A stretch of 64,000 nt of DNA from CALNYZ01 sp942490945 (GCA_942490945.1 CALNYZ010000044.1:744001-808000), one strand, 5' to 3'; positions 29,603 to 39,618 are shown, numbered from the stretch's first letter. The notes: generated from the letters alone by a model not told the origin. Program-made: numbers and translations.

Positions 29603-31666
29603 ATGCAACTGACACGCGCCAACATGAAGACTAAACCCATCAGTATTCGTCGCGCTTTAATCAACAACATCACAGTGTTAATGCTGGTATTGGGTATTGC
29701 CATCATCGGTGCCATGTTCTACAGCGCCTCGACACAGGTACGCGCATTATCCAATGCGATTATTGATCGCGCTCTGACACAGACGCGTTTTGAGTTGCGT
29801 CAATACTTCAACCCGGTGACAAGCAATCTGGACGTACTCAAGCAATGGGGCGAGAAGGGTTTGCTAACCACCAATAATCCCGAATCCATCACGCCGCTGC
29901 TGCAGCCTTTTATTCAAAAATATCCGCAAATCTCGTCCTTGCTCATTGCTGATGCGGAGGGTAACGAATACATGTTGTTGCAAAAAACAGACGGCTGGAT
30001 AAACCGCATCACACGACCCGGACAATGGGGCAAGCGCAGCAAGATAATCAGCTGGAACCAGATCAACTCAAATCAGAACAGCAAAAAATCCGCGCAATGG
30101 AAGTCACTGGATTATGATCCACGTCAACGTCCCTGGTTTAAAGGTGCAATGACTTTGCCTGCGGCAAGCTCGTCCTTTCACTGGACACAACCCTATACTT
30201 TTTATACTACCAAAGAGCCTGGCATTACGGTTTCTTCAACCTTTCAATATAAAAATAAAACCTATGTGATTGGTTTTGATATTTTGTTAACCGATATAAC
30301 GCGGTTCACCCAGGCGCTGCGCATCAGTGACAACGGCAAGGCATTGATCGTCACGCACGAAGGCAAACTGGTTGGCCTGCCTGCCGAAGATAATTTTCAA
30401 AGCAAACCGCAACAGCTCGCCGTGTTACTGAAAAAAATCGACAGCCTTGATATATCGGTGATTACTGATGGCTTCAGGGCATACAAGGCACTGGCAAACG
30501 ATCATAGCGGGCTGTTTACCTTTAAAACTAATGGGCAACTGTGGTGGGCCGGTACCACCTTGTATCAACTCGATGCAACAAATAAAAAAAATACTCAGGA
30601 CGATGTGTTCTGGATCGGCGTCCTGATTCCGGAATCAGATGTACTGGGTCAGGTATTGTGGCTGCGTTACGCGATGATTATGTTTATCCTCACCGCGCTT
30701 GCTTTCAGTCTGTGGCGTGCCACACGCATGGCAAAACGTTACAGTCAGCCTATCGAACAGCTGGTTGAAAACAGTCATCGCATCAGCCAGGGTGACCTGG
30801 AACCCAACGCCCCCATTCACAGTCGCGTACTGGAAGTACAGAAACTGGCCAGCGCGCAGGATGACATGCGGGTAGGTTTGCGCACCTTGTTAAAGCTGGA
30901 ACGCGACATGCAACTGGCGCGTAAAATTCAGCGCGATACCATTCCCGTACATTTACCGCAGTCACCGAAGTATCAACTCGCCTGCTGGAGCGAAGCGGCA
31001 GACGAAACCGGTGGTGATACCTATGATGTGATCGGCATTCATCATGCGACACAACAACTGACCGGCGCAGACCAGCAAGCCGACGCACTGCTGTTTATGC
31101 TGGCCGATGCCGCCGGACATGGCATCGGCCCGGCCTTGTCGGTGACACAAGTGCGTTCCATGTTACGCATGGCCGCACGTATGGGTAGTGATGCCGCGGC
31201 AATTTTGCAACACATGAACCAGCAATTATGTGCAGACTTGCATGACGGTCGCTTCGTGACGCTGTGGCTGGGCGCGCTGGATACAAAAGCGCACCAGTTA
31301 ATGAGTTTTAGCGCCGGGCAGGCTCCGTTATTTTTTTATCAGGCAAAAAAACAGGATGTCACCATTTTGCAGGCAGATAATCCACCACTTGGCATCATGC
31401 GTGATCTGGATTATTCCGCTCACACAACTCACAAGATGAAGCAGGGTGATATGTTTGTCGTGATGAGCGATGGAATCTATGAAGCAGTCAATGCTTCAGG
31501 TGAAGCATTCGGCGCACCACGCGTGATGGACATCATCAAGCAATGCGCCACTAAACATCCGGATGAACTGTTAAAACAAATTTTATTGCAACTGCGTCAG
31601 TTTAATCACTTCGCCAATGCCGCCGATGATCAGACCATTATCATTATCAAGCGCGACGCAAATTAA
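29603..31666 (+). CDS. membrane-bound SpoIIE/RsbU-type PP2C phosphatase with HAMP
   Basis: 687 residues. First membrane helix about 27-45, extracytoplasmic dCache-like sensor region (about 50-345), second helix about 352-370, HAMP (about 372-425) and C-terminal PP2C domain (about 445-685) with metal-binding aspartates in ETGGDTYD, ADAAGHGIG and SDGIYEA. Such proteins dephosphorylate anti-anti-sigma (STAS) proteins in partner-switching pathways; no STAS/anti-sigma pair is adjacent, though a SpoIIAA-like protein is encoded at 57469. An ATG seven codons downstream is an alternative start. Its last 4 bases overlap the convergent gene. Confidence 0.88.
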   Translation: MQLTRANMKTKPISIRRALINNITVLMLVLGIAIIGAMFYSASTQVRALSNAIIDRALTQTRFELRQYFNPVTSNLDVLKQWGEKGLLTTNNPESITPLLQPFIQKYPQISSLLIADAEGNEYMLLQKTDGWINRITRPGQWGKRSKIISWNQINSNQNSKKSAQWKSLDYDPRQRPWFKGAMTLPAASSSFHWTQPYTFYTTKEPGITVSSTFQYKNKTYVIGFDILLTDITRFTQALRISDNGKALIVTHEGKLVGLPAEDNFQSKPQQLAVLLKKIDSLDISVITDGFRAYKALANDHSGLFTFKTNGQLWWAGTTLYQLDATNKKNTQDDVFWIGVLIPESDVLGQVLWLRYAMIMFILTALAFSLWRATRMAKRYSQPIEQLVENSHRISQGDLEPNAPIHSRVLEVQKLASAQDDMRVGLRTLLKLERDMQLARKIQRDTIPVHLPQSPKYQLACWSEAADETGGDTYDVIGIHHATQQLTGADQQADALLFMLADAAGHGIGPALSVTQVRSMLRMAARMGSDAAAILQHMNQQLCADLHDGRFVTLWLGALDTKAHQLMSFSAGQAPLFFYQAKKQDVTILQADNPPLGIMRDLDYSAHTTHKMKQGDMFVVMSDGIYEAVNASGEAFGAPRVMDIIKQCATKHPDELLKQILLQLRQFNHFANAADDQTIIIIKRDAN

Positions 31667-32916
31667 ACTAACAGAAACTCCTTGTACTCGCCACGCATAC
31701 AATGATTCGACGCCATCGAGGTCGAGTATGCACCGGCGTTCATTAACACCAGCGTGTCGTCTTCTTTTAATGGACTCAATGCAATGTCGTGATAGAACAC
31801 ATCCAGCGCTTCGTTAATGTGTCCGGCAATGGAAACGGTTTTCGCCTCACCGTCATGTATGACGGCAGGCAGCGGTTGAAACGGCAAACCATAAACTGAC
31901 GGTTCCAGCGCAATGTTAAAGCCGGCATTAATACCGACGAAGGTTTTATCTTTTTTAAACTCAATGGTGTTCACGGTGGTGAGCAGAATGCCCATGTCCT
32001 TAACGATGTAGTCACCGGGCTCAACTTCGAGTTTTATGTTGCGATGGAGAAAGTTGCGTTTTAACACCTCGGCCCATTTTTCCAGATCAAGCGGTTGATC
32101 GCTGGCAACATGCGGTACACCGAGGCCACCGCCGACGTTAACAATCTCCACCGTGTCGAGTTGATCCACAAACCACAGGCATTCTTTAATAATTCCTTCC
32201 CAACAATCGAGCTGCGGGGTCAGGTAACCGCAGCCGGTGTGAAAATGAATTTTCACGATCTTCAAATCATATTGTTTGGCTAACGCGATGGCATCGGGGA
32301 ACTGTTCCTTATATATACCGAACTTGCTGGTGTTGGCGCCACTGTATTGCAGTTTGTCATTATCGGCACGACCCAGACCAATGGCCGGATTCACACGAAT
32401 ACCAATACGACGACCCGCCTTGCCTTGTTGGGCGCGCTCGCCCCAGTTACGGATCGCGGTCAGCGAGTCGACATTCATCGACAGGCCATCGAGACGGGCG
32501 AGGCGATCATAATCCTCACGTGACAGGCTGGTGTTGGTAAAGGAAATATCACTGGCGCGAAAGCCACAACTGATGGCGTGTTCAACTTCATTTGGCGAGC
32601 AGGCATCAATCCCGACCAGGCCGGTGTTTTTTAAAAAGGTCAGCAAGGGCGCAAAGCGGTTCGCCTTCATCGCATACAGAATGCGGTAACGGTCTGTAAA
32701 ACCCGCATGCTGCAAGGCACTATGCAGGCGGCTGATGTTATCTTTAAGACGTTGCGTATTGTAGAAAAACGTTGGTGTGCCAAATTGCCGCGCCAGCTCC
32801 GTCACTTTCTGGCCGGCAAAAAACAGCTGCTTGTCGCGATAGCATAAATCGTCGCGCTGCCACCAGGCATTGGTGTCAGCAGGTGCAGTCACTTCACGGG
32901 CAGGTGTAACGGACAT
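31663..32916 (-). CDS. fold-type III PLP-dependent decarboxylase, LysA-like but divergent
   Basis: 417 residues. PLP lysine in LYAMKAN, FHTGCG, and the glycine loop VNVGGGLGVPH show the alanine-racemase-fold decarboxylase family (diaminopimelate/ornithine decarboxylases). It departs from LysA at substrate positions: the usual Cys-Glu-Ser-Gly-Asp is replaced by Asn-Glu-Ala-Leu-Asp, and the EPGR substrate arginine is EPGD. MNAGAYSTSM still matches the dimer tyrosine region. So I would not call it lysA; a decarboxylase for another diamino acid or a secondary-metabolite precursor is more likely. Stand-alone gene. Confidence 0.8.
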   Translation of the reverse strand: MSVTPAREVTAPADTNAWWQRDDLCYRDKQLFFAGQKVTELARQFGTPTFFYNTQRLKDNISRLHSALQHAGFTDRYRILYAMKANRFAPLLTFLKNTGLVGIDACSPNEVEHAISCGFRASDISFTNTSLSREDYDRLARLDGLSMNVDSLTAIRNWGERAQQGKAGRRIGIRVNPAIGLGRADNDKLQYSGANTSKFGIYKEQFPDAIALAKQYDLKIVKIHFHTGCGYLTPQLDCWEGIIKECLWFVDQLDTVEIVNVGGGLGVPHVASDQPLDLEKWAEVLKRNFLHRNIKLEVEPGDYIVKDMGILLTTVNTIEFKKDKTFVGINAGFNIALEPSVYGLPFQPLPAVIHDGEAKTVSIAGHINEALDVFYHDIALSPLKEDDTLVLMNAGAYSTSMASNHCMRGEYKEFLLV

Positions 32917-33059
32917 CAGCTATGTTCCTTTTAATAAGTCTAATTCAAATGACAGCGCCAGTTTAAAGACCGTCTGTTTTGCCTATATACTGCGGTTTAT
33001 CTTACTTCACAAGTGTTAAGTCCAGAAAAGATTATATTTTCCTTCCTGATCAAGTGCCG

Positions 33060-33076
33060 ATTAAGTTCTGGTTAAG
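33060..33076 (+). promoter_or_regulatory. PmrA/BasR-type direct-repeat operator
   Basis: TTAAG at 33061-33065 and again at 33072-33076, start-to-start 11 bp, each preceded by A/G-T context (ATTAAG-N5-GTTAAG). This is the spacing and core of PmrA boxes, which activate lipid A modification genes. A TACAGT hexamer lies about 10 bases after, suitable as -10. It precedes the PAP2 phosphatase gene. Confidence 0.5.
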
Positions 33077-33127
33077 ATTAGCCCACTACAGTTAGAACAA
33101 CTACCTGATAAATTGGTTCTACTCACG

Positions 33128-33853
33128 ATGAAGTATATCGTATTACAACGACGCTATGTTTTGTGGCCCCTCATTGGTTTGACCCTAGCCAGCCTGTTAG
33201 CGCAATTTACCTCGTTTAACTTGACTATAGCGAACCTGCTTTATGACGCCAGCCGGCATCGCTGGCTGGCCAGTGACAGCTGGCTGACGAACTACGTCAT
33301 TCACGACGCAGGGCGTGACCTGATTGCGTTTATTTTTTTGGCAGCGGTTGTTGTGTTCCTGCTTGGGTTTATCCGTCCTGCCCGATTTAAAAAATGGCAG
33401 CGCTTTACTGCCTATCTCGCGCTATGCATTGCCTTGACCACCGGTCTGGTCGGGCTGGGTAAAAAATTCAGCAGTGTCGGTTGCCCGTGGGATTTGCAGC
33501 AATTCGGTGGTACACACCCTTATACCCACCTGTTTTCGCCCAATCATAAACATGACACTAGCGGACATTGCTTTCCTGGCGGCCATTCATCGGGCGCGTT
33601 TTCACTCTATGCGCTGTATTTTATATTCTTGTTGCTCTTGCCAAAACATGCACGAAAAGTACTGGTTGCAGTTACCGTGCTCGGTCTGATCTATGCTGTG
33701 GGACAATGGACCCGCGGGGCACACTTTATGATTCATGATATCTGGTCAGCGGCAATCGGCTGGTATATCAGCCTGATTTTGAGTTTATTGTTCTTTGCCC
33801 AGCATCCCCAGCAATACAAGTCTGTACCTGTAACGAAGTCGCGCCTGAACTAA
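33128..33853 (+). CDS. PAP2-family membrane phosphatase
   Basis: 241 residues from the ATG at 33128 (an upstream TTG is possible). Six membrane helices. The three PAP2 phosphatase motifs are visible: KKFSSVGCPWD (motif 1 region), FPGGHSSGAF (motif 2, with catalytic His) and TRGAHFMIHDIWSA (motif 3, with nucleophile His and Asp). The length and the CPWDL motif resemble LpxE/PmrC-associated phosphatases acting on lipid phosphates. It lies upstream of the EptA gene in the same direction and behind a PmrA-like box, so lipid A remodelling is the likely job. Confidence 0.8.
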   Translation: MKYIVLQRRYVLWPLIGLTLASLLAQFTSFNLTIANLLYDASRHRWLASDSWLTNYVIHDAGRDLIAFIFLAAVVVFLLGFIRPARFKKWQRFTAYLALCIALTTGLVGLGKKFSSVGCPWDLQQFGGTHPYTHLFSPNHKHDTSGHCFPGGHSSGAFSLYALYFIFLLLLPKHARKVLVAVTVLGLIYAVGQWTRGAHFMIHDIWSAAIGWYISLILSLLFFAQHPQQYKSVPVTKSRLN

Positions 33854-34100
33854 AACATAATGTGCAGTGAACATGAGCTTGTCAAATATCTGTTTACACT
33901 TGATTTCGTGACAAAAAACCTTATATTCAATCCATTAGTGAACCGCCGTAATGCATATCTTTTTAGCTCATTCCTGGCCGACAACCTGTGCAATTAGTAC
34001 CAATTTGTTTTTCTGAAAGTTTGGCGCGATTTGTTATTTTATTTCAATACACTGACAGCGAACATCATCACTGTCATACGCTGACAAAAGGTTTCCATGC

Positions 34101-35708
34101 GTGAATATCGTTTTTTTGAATATTAAGCGCAATCAACTGATTCATCTGGTCGCGGCAACACTGCTACTCTTATACAACTTTGCATTGTTTAAGAATTTTT
34201 TTACTGCCTATCCCGTTACTTTCATAAATCTGGTCTATGCCGCCTCATTGGGCGTTATCGTTTTTTGCTTGCTGGAAATACTCCTGACACTGGTGTGCTA
34301 TCGCTACACAACAAAGCCCATCTTGATTATTATCCTGCTGCTGTCTGCACTCAGTAGTTATTTTATGAACAGTTATAACGTGGTTATCGACGCAGACATG
34401 ATCAAGAACGCCTTGTACACCAATTCATCGGAAGCATTTGATCTGTTCAGCTTTAAATTACTGGCCTATGTTTTAGTGCTGGGCGTTATTCCGTCGGTCG
34501 TAATCTATAAACTAAAAATCAATCCACGTTCATTTCGGCATTCACTACGTGGCAGTTTACGAATCATTATTATCAGTATTGTTTTGATAGTGCTGAATCT
34601 GTTTGTGTTTAGCAAATTTTACAGTTCCTTCTTTCGTGAGCACAAATCCATTCGCTACTACACCAACCCCATTATTGTGATTTATTCTGCCGGCAAATTT
34701 TTGCAAGAAAAACTCGCGAGCAATATCAAGACATTAACTCATGTTGGTCTCGACGCAAAAATTCCAAAAACAGACATTGAACGAGAACTGGTGATCCTGG
34801 TTGTGGGTGAAACTGCGCGCGCAGATCGTTTTTCGCTGAATGGTTATACAAAACAAACCAACCCGTTGTTGGAAAAAGAAACAGTTTACAGTTTTACCAA
34901 TTTCACTTCCTGTGGTACCTCAACCGCCATTTCTGTTCCGTGCATGTTCTCTCACCTCGGCTCCAGTAACTTTGAAGAGGCTCGCGCGCACCGAACAGAA
35001 AATCTGCTTGATGTATTACGCCACGCAGGCGTGAATATTCTCTGGCGTGATAACAACTCGGACTCAAAGCATGTCGCACTGCGTGTGCCCTATGAAGACT
35101 TTAAAAACCCTGCGAATAATCCAGCCTGTGATGATGAATGCCGTGATATAGGCATGCTCGCCGGCTTGCAGGAATATATCAATTCCAAGCAAGGTGATAT
35201 CCTCGTCGTCCTGCACCAGATGGGTAACCACGGTCCGGCGTATTACAAACGCTATCCAAAAGAATTTGAAAAATTTACTCCGGTGTGCAAAACCAATCAG
35301 CTGGAAAAATGCAGCGCGGAAGAAATCAATAACGCCTATGATAATGCGATTTTGTATACCGATTATTTTCTGGCACAGGTTATTAAATTCTTAAAACAAA
35401 ATGACCCACATTTTGAAACCAGCATGGTCTACATCAGTGACCATGGCGAATCACTCGGCGAGAAAGGCGTATACCTGCATGGTCTGCCAAACTTTATGGC
35501 GCCAGATGCACAAAAAAATGTTGGTGCAATATTCTGGTTTGGTACAAATTTTGAAGATCTGAACACGCCAGCGTTAACCGGCAAAAAAACGCAGGCCTTC
35601 ACACACGATAATCTGTTTCATACCATACTGGGGATTTTTGAAATCAAGTCGGATATTTACGACAAGCAAAAAGATATCATTGAATATATTCCCGAACATC
35701 AGCATTAA
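34101..35708 (+). CDS. eptA: lipid A phosphoethanolamine transferase
   Basis: 535 residues from a GTG start with AAAAGG upstream. Five N-terminal membrane helices (about 12-30, 38-62, 70-88, 120-142, 152-172) and a periplasmic alkaline-phosphatase-like domain from about 230. Zinc site and catalytic residues: VVGETARADRF, nucleophile Thr in CGTSTA, HQMGNHGPAY, and SDHGESLGE...YLHG. Cysteine pairs for disulfides are present (PCMF, PACDDECRD, CKTNQLEKC). It transfers phosphoethanolamine to lipid A phosphates, lowering negative charge and polymyxin binding. PAP2 gene 247 bases upstream is a probable functional partner. Confidence 0.92.
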   Translation: MNIVFLNIKRNQLIHLVAATLLLLYNFALFKNFFTAYPVTFINLVYAASLGVIVFCLLEILLTLVCYRYTTKPILIIILLLSALSSYFMNSYNVVIDADMIKNALYTNSSEAFDLFSFKLLAYVLVLGVIPSVVIYKLKINPRSFRHSLRGSLRIIIISIVLIVLNLFVFSKFYSSFFREHKSIRYYTNPIIVIYSAGKFLQEKLASNIKTLTHVGLDAKIPKTDIERELVILVVGETARADRFSLNGYTKQTNPLLEKETVYSFTNFTSCGTSTAISVPCMFSHLGSSNFEEARAHRTENLLDVLRHAGVNILWRDNNSDSKHVALRVPYEDFKNPANNPACDDECRDIGMLAGLQEYINSKQGDILVVLHQMGNHGPAYYKRYPKEFEKFTPVCKTNQLEKCSAEEINNAYDNAILYTDYFLAQVIKFLKQNDPHFETSMVYISDHGESLGEKGVYLHGLPNFMAPDAQKNVGAIFWFGTNFEDLNTPALTGKKTQAFTHDNLFHTILGIFEIKSDIYDKQKDIIEYIPEHQH

Positions 35709-35741
35709 CGCCGGGTAACAAAAATAAAACCACAAAAAAAA

Positions 35742-35773
35742 CCGGTGCCGAGACTACGTGTCTCAAACACCGG
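35742..35773. terminator. terminator between eptA and the DUF302 gene
   Basis: CCGGTG-CC-GAGAC-TACGT-GTCTC-AAA-CACCGG stem, preceded by an A-run (T-run on minus) and followed by GATTTTTTAC. Serves the convergent genes on both strands. Confidence 0.8.
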
Positions 35774-35792
35774 CTGATTTTTTACTTGTTTG

Positions 35793-36260
35793 TTACTTCG
35801 CGCCCGTCGCGACGTTGGTCAACTTGTCCAACGCACCGCTCATTTTCTTCACGACCTCGTCGCGGTCCTTAATACCATGACGTGCAGCAAACCAGGATGG
35901 GTCATTATAACTTAACCACACTTTGCCTTTTTCATCTTTCCATGCCAACGCTTTCATGGGCAAGTCGATACCTGAACTTTGCGCCGAAGTGAACATGTGG
36001 CTACCCAGTTTTGGGTTACCAAAAATCAATAATTCTGTCGGGCGGACTTTTATGCCGACTGCCTTGGCTTTAGCCGCGTGGTTCCAACGTAACGCAACCG
36101 TAATGCCTTTTTTCTTTAGCACGGCTTCAAGCTTATCGAGTGTTTTTTTCACACTGTATTTACTTGGTTTGGTAATCAAACCATCAGGGGTAGCTTGTGC
36201 CGTGACTTGTGTAGAAATAAGTGCGAACAGCGCAATGGCTGGAATTAAAAGTTTTTTCAT
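35793..36260 (-). CDS. exported DUF302-family protein
   Basis: 155 residues from the ATG at 36260, which has GGGAGG at ideal spacing; a longer reading frame upstream is not used. Signal peptide (hydrophobic 5-18, cleavage near TQVTA). The mature domain is DUF302 (about 30-150): SVKKTLDKLEAVLKKKGITV, RPTELLIFGNPKLGS, and LPMKALAWKDEKGKVWLSYN. The family folds as a small alpha/beta sandwich; no enzymatic role is established. Confidence 0.85.
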   Translation of the reverse strand: MKKLLIPAIALFALISTQVTAQATPDGLITKPSKYSVKKTLDKLEAVLKKKGITVALRWNHAAKAKAVGIKVRPTELLIFGNPKLGSHMFTSAQSSGIDLPMKALAWKDEKGKVWLSYNDPSWFAARHGIKDRDEVVKKMSGALDKLTNVATGAK

Positions 36261-36380
36261 TGATGCCTCCCGGGCAGGTTGTGTCTTGCAATATGTGTTG
36301 ATCAAACTTGGATAAAGTAAGTGACAGGCAACAGGTGTTAACACCTGACAACAGCACGTCATGGTGAACAACTCTATCGG

Positions 36381-38291
36381 TCAGGCAGATTGCTGTATGC
36401 CGACCGTGTATCCGTGTTTTTTTAGATACACTAATAATAGTGAGATTGCCGCAGGGGTTACACCGGGTATGCGCGCTGCCTGTCCTAATGTGATCGGACG
36501 AATGCGGGCGAGCTTCTCCTGTACTTCTGTCGACAACCCTTTGACCTGATCATAGGGAAGTTGTTCCGGCAATACTGTGCTTTCGTGACGCTTTTGGCGG
36601 GCTATTTCATCACGTTGGCGATCGATGTAACCGGTGTATTTGGCCTGAATTTCGACCTGTTCGGCCACTTTGGGGTCGGTAATGGTGCTTTCCATGCCCG
36701 GCAGGCTCATCAGGCTGGCGTAAGTCACGTCGGGACGACGCAACAACTCCAGCAGGTTGGCCTCGCGGGTGAGTTTTTGCCCGATTACGCGCTCAACCTC
36801 GGCGCTGTCGTGCTTTTCCGGATGAAGCCAGGTGGCCTTTAACTTCGTCGATTCTGCATCGATTTGGTCACGTTTGGTGGCGTACTGCTGCCATCGTGCA
36901 TCATCAACAATGCCCAGCTGGTGGCCAATTTCGGTCAGGCGTTGGTCGGCATTGTCCTCACGCAGCAATAAACGGTATTCCGCCCGCGAAGTGAACATGC
37001 GATAGGGCTCAAGTGTGCCCTGGGTAATTAAATCGTCGATCATCACACCGATGTAGGCTTCATCGCGGCGCGGTGACCAGCTGTCTTTGCCCTGCACCCG
37101 ACGCGCGGCGTTTAACCCGGCGATCAGGCCTTGCGCCGCTGCTTCTTCATAACCGGTGGTGCCATTGATTTGCCCGGCGAAGAACAGGCCGTGCATGTAT
37201 TTGGTTTCCAGCGAGGGCTTTAAGTCGCGCGGGTCGAAATAGTCATACTCAATCGCGTAGCCGGGGCGGGTAATGTGCGCGTTTTCAAAGCCCTTAATCG
37301 AGCGCACGAAGCGCTGCTGAATATCAAACGGCAGGCTGGTGGAAATACCATTGGGATAAATCTCGGTCGTGGTGAGCCCTTCCGGTTCGATAAAAATCTG
37401 GTGCGAATTGCGCTCGGCAAAACGGTGAATCTTGTCTTCAATCGACGGGCAATAGCGCGGCCCGACGCCTTCAATCACGCCGGTATACATGGGCGAACGG
37501 TCCAGGCCTTCGCGAATTATGTCGTGGGTTTGCTCGTTGGTGTGGGTAATGTGGCAATCCACCTGGCGTGGGTGCTGCGACGCATCGCCCATGAACGAAA
37601 ACACCGGCACCGGGCTATCACCGGGCTGTGGTTGCAGTGCGGAATAATCGATCGTCTTGCCATCGATACGCGGCGGTGTACCGGTTTTTAAGCGATCAAC
37701 GCGAAACGGCAGTTCACGTAAACGTTTCGACAGGGCGTTCGATGGTGGATCACCGGCACGGCCACCCTGGTAATTGCTCAGGCCGATATGAATCAGGCCA
37801 CCCAAAAAGGTGCCAACCGTTAACACCACCGCCGGGGCATGAAACTGTAACCCCATCTGGGTAACCACGCCTTTAACCATTTCGACGCTGCCATCACTTT
37901 GGACAATCAGGTCATCCACGGCCTGCTGGAAAATCGTCAGGTTCGGCGTGTTTTCCAACACCTGCCGGACGTAACCTTTATATATAGTACGGTCGGCCTG
38001 CGCACGCGTGGCGCGTACCGCCGGGCCCTTGCTGGAATTAAGAATCCGAAACTGAATACCGCCGTGGTCAATCGCCTGTGCCATCAGGCCGCCAAGCGCA
38101 TCCACTTCCTTCACCAGATGGCCCTTGCCGATTCCACCAATCGCCGGGTTGCAACTCATCTGGCCGAGCGTTTCGATGTTATGCGTCAGCAGCAAGGTGT
38201 TCGCCCCGGCACGCGCCGACGCCAACGCCGCCTCGGTACCGGCATGGCCGCCACCGACGATAATCACATCAAAGTTCTCGTTAAAATTCAT
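36381..38291 (-). CDS. mnmG: tRNA uridine-5-carboxymethylaminomethyl modification enzyme
   Basis: 636 residues. FAD-binding [14 protein letters not shown] at the N-terminus, [44 protein letters not shown], and a C-terminal helical tRNA-binding domain with [17 protein letters not shown]. With MnmE it installs cmnm5U at wobble position 34 of several tRNAs. mnmG conventionally starts the gidAB-par-atp block near the origin in gammaproteobacteria; here it is separated from rsmG. Confidence 0.97.
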   Translation of the reverse strand: MNFNENFDVIIVGGGHAGTEAALASARAGANTLLLTHNIETLGQMSCNPAIGGIGKGHLVKEVDALGGLMAQAIDHGGIQFRILNSSKGPAVRATRAQADRTIYKGYVRQVLENTPNLTIFQQAVDDLIVQSDGSVEMVKGVVTQMGLQFHAPAVVLTVGTFLGGLIHIGLSNYQGGRAGDPPSNALSKRLRELPFRVDRLKTGTPPRIDGKTIDYSALQPQPGDSPVPVFSFMGDASQHPRQVDCHITHTNEQTHDIIREGLDRSPMYTGVIEGVGPRYCPSIEDKIHRFAERNSHQIFIEPEGLTTTEIYPNGISTSLPFDIQQRFVRSIKGFENAHITRPGYAIEYDYFDPRDLKPSLETKYMHGLFFAGQINGTTGYEEAAAQGLIAGLNAARRVQGKDSWSPRRDEAYIGVMIDDLITQGTLEPYRMFTSRAEYRLLLREDNADQRLTEIGHQLGIVDDARWQQYATKRDQIDAESTKLKATWLHPEKHDSAEVERVIGQKLTREANLLELLRRPDVTYASLMSLPGMESTITDPKVAEQVEIQAKYTGYIDRQRDEIARQKRHESTVLPEQLPYDQVKGLSTEVQEKLARIRPITLGQAARIPGVTPAAISLLLVYLKKHGYTVGIQQSA

Positions 38292-38558
38292 ACTATTAAT
38301 ATAGTCCCTTAAATAAAAAGGGCTAAGTTGTTGAAAAGGGCGCGTATTGTACGCTTTGGGGGGTTTATAGCCAAGCTTAGTGTTTAGGATTCATTATTTA
38401 ACATTATACTTGTACATTCTTGCGGGTGACGCCATATTAGAATGAGTACAGCCACATTTTGGCTGCAATCGGTAGGCAAAGACCGCTAATTCAGGCTAGA
38501 ATGATTAAGTGCAGACGCCGATAATGAGTATAAACTAACAAAATACGGATAAAAGAGT

Positions 38559-38774
38559 ATGAGCGATTACGAAAAATATGTACTAGCTGATAAGAACGTG
38601 GAAGCCACGCTATCTTCTACAGGCGTATTGCACGTAAATTCTTCTAGTATGCTCGCCTCGCCATTAGTTCAAGACCAGCTTGATGCGTCAGAACGTATCC
38701 GTAAAAAACAGCTCGAAATTGCTAAATTACAGCAGCAGCAAGAGCGATCCTTGGCGGCAGGTAGAGACTCTTAA
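38559..38774 (+). CDS. small soluble protein of unknown function
   Basis: 71 residues, no membrane segment or signal. The second half (about 38-70) is a charged, glutamine-rich helix likely to form a coiled coil (RIRKKQLEIAKLQQQQER). AAAAGAG precedes the ATG. It lies 29 bases before the membrane protein at 38804 and is probably co-transcribed. The family is not recognised. The 267-base gap from mnmG presumably holds its promoter. Confidence 0.5.
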   Translation: MSDYEKYVLADKNVEATLSSTGVLHVNSSSMLASPLVQDQLDASERIRKKQLEIAKLQQQQERSLAAGRDS

Positions 38775-38803
38775 TCACGCCCACCACAACTTAGTTTAAG
38801 CGA

Positions 38804-39562
38804 ATGGATATCGCCTTATTACTTTTTCTTCCATTAGTCGGTGGTTACTGGTTTTCCGAACGTTTTGATCGTTCCAAATACAAAAGTGCGCGTGAACATG
38901 GCTATCGCTTGCATTATCGTGCCGCTACCAATGCCGTTTTTTTGGTAATTGGCGCGGCACTCCTTCGTGAGTTTTTAATGGTGTTTGAAACCTACTCCGC
39001 ATTTGAAAATACGCTACACACCCATTTAGACACATTCATCAATGAAAAAAATAAATCGGATCGCACTCCGTTATTGCTAATTTCTTTTTATGCTTTATTG
39101 CTTGGTATATTCATACCACGCCTGCTAAACATCATGGATCCGGAGATGAAAGCCAAAGCCTTTCACGCTGCCATTGAGGAAAACGACTTTGAACGGTTAG
39201 TCCATAATGCTGGACAAAAACTTATTCCGTTATGCGTAACAACTGATAGCGGTAAAGTCTATGTTGGACAGGTTGTAAAAACGCCTGATCCGCGGATTGA
39301 GCGCAAGTCATTAACCATCCAACCTATCATGAGCGGCTATGTTGGTGAAGATAAAGATTTGTGTTTTACAACATTTTACCAATCGGTGTACAAGGAATTA
39401 AAAACCAATCCAGAGAAATATAGAGTGAAGATTCCTGAAGACTTTATTAAAGTATTACCAGTCTCCACTATCCAAAGTGTCAATATGTTTGACACAGATA
39501 TGTATGATTACTTCTTGGAAAATAAACTAGAACGTATGCAAAGTGAATCAGATGACGATTAA
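38804..39562 (+). CDS. membrane-anchored protein with Sm/SH3-like cytosolic domain
   Basis: 252 residues. Membrane helix near 1-15 (short), a segment at about 43-62 and another at 85-105, then a soluble domain (about 120-240). That domain has the beta pattern LIPLCVTTDSGKVYVGQVV..LTIQPIMSGYVGEDKDLCFTTFY, which I have seen in uncharacterised bacterial proteins of the type V-x-L-x-(S/D)GK-V-Y-x-G...P-x-x-SGY...TT-x-Y. The function is unknown; acidic C-terminus (SESDDD). Transcribed with the 71-residue protein; the next gene (39619) starts 57 bases later. Confidence 0.6.
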   Translation: MDIALLLFLPLVGGYWFSERFDRSKYKSAREHGYRLHYRAATNAVFLVIGAALLREFLMVFETYSAFENTLHTHLDTFINEKNKSDRTPLLLISFYALLLGIFIPRLLNIMDPEMKAKAFHAAIEENDFERLVHNAGQKLIPLCVTTDSGKVYVGQVVKTPDPRIERKSLTIQPIMSGYVGEDKDLCFTTFYQSVYKELKTNPEKYRVKIPEDFIKVLPVSTIQSVNMFDTDMYDYFLENKLERMQSESDDD

Positions 39563-39570
39563 TTAAATAG

Positions 39571-39591
39571 GTCAGAGTAGCAGGTCCCCAA
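39571..39591 (+). repeat. repeat-like tag GGTCAGAG..GGTCCCC
   Basis: GGTCAGAGTAGCAGGTCCCC just upstream of the proteasome-like gene resembles the ends of the element at 18890 (GGGGTCAGAGTC). It is short, so a chance match is possible; a related tag lies on the other side of the gene at 40657-40697. Confidence 0.35.
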
Positions 39592-39618
39592 TAATTCTTA
39601 CCCTAAATATAATTTGTT

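Noticed and set aside
38292..38558. oriC in the gap upstream of mnmG
   Set aside because: No cluster of DnaA boxes (TTATCCACA-type) or AT-rich unwinding repeats was seen.
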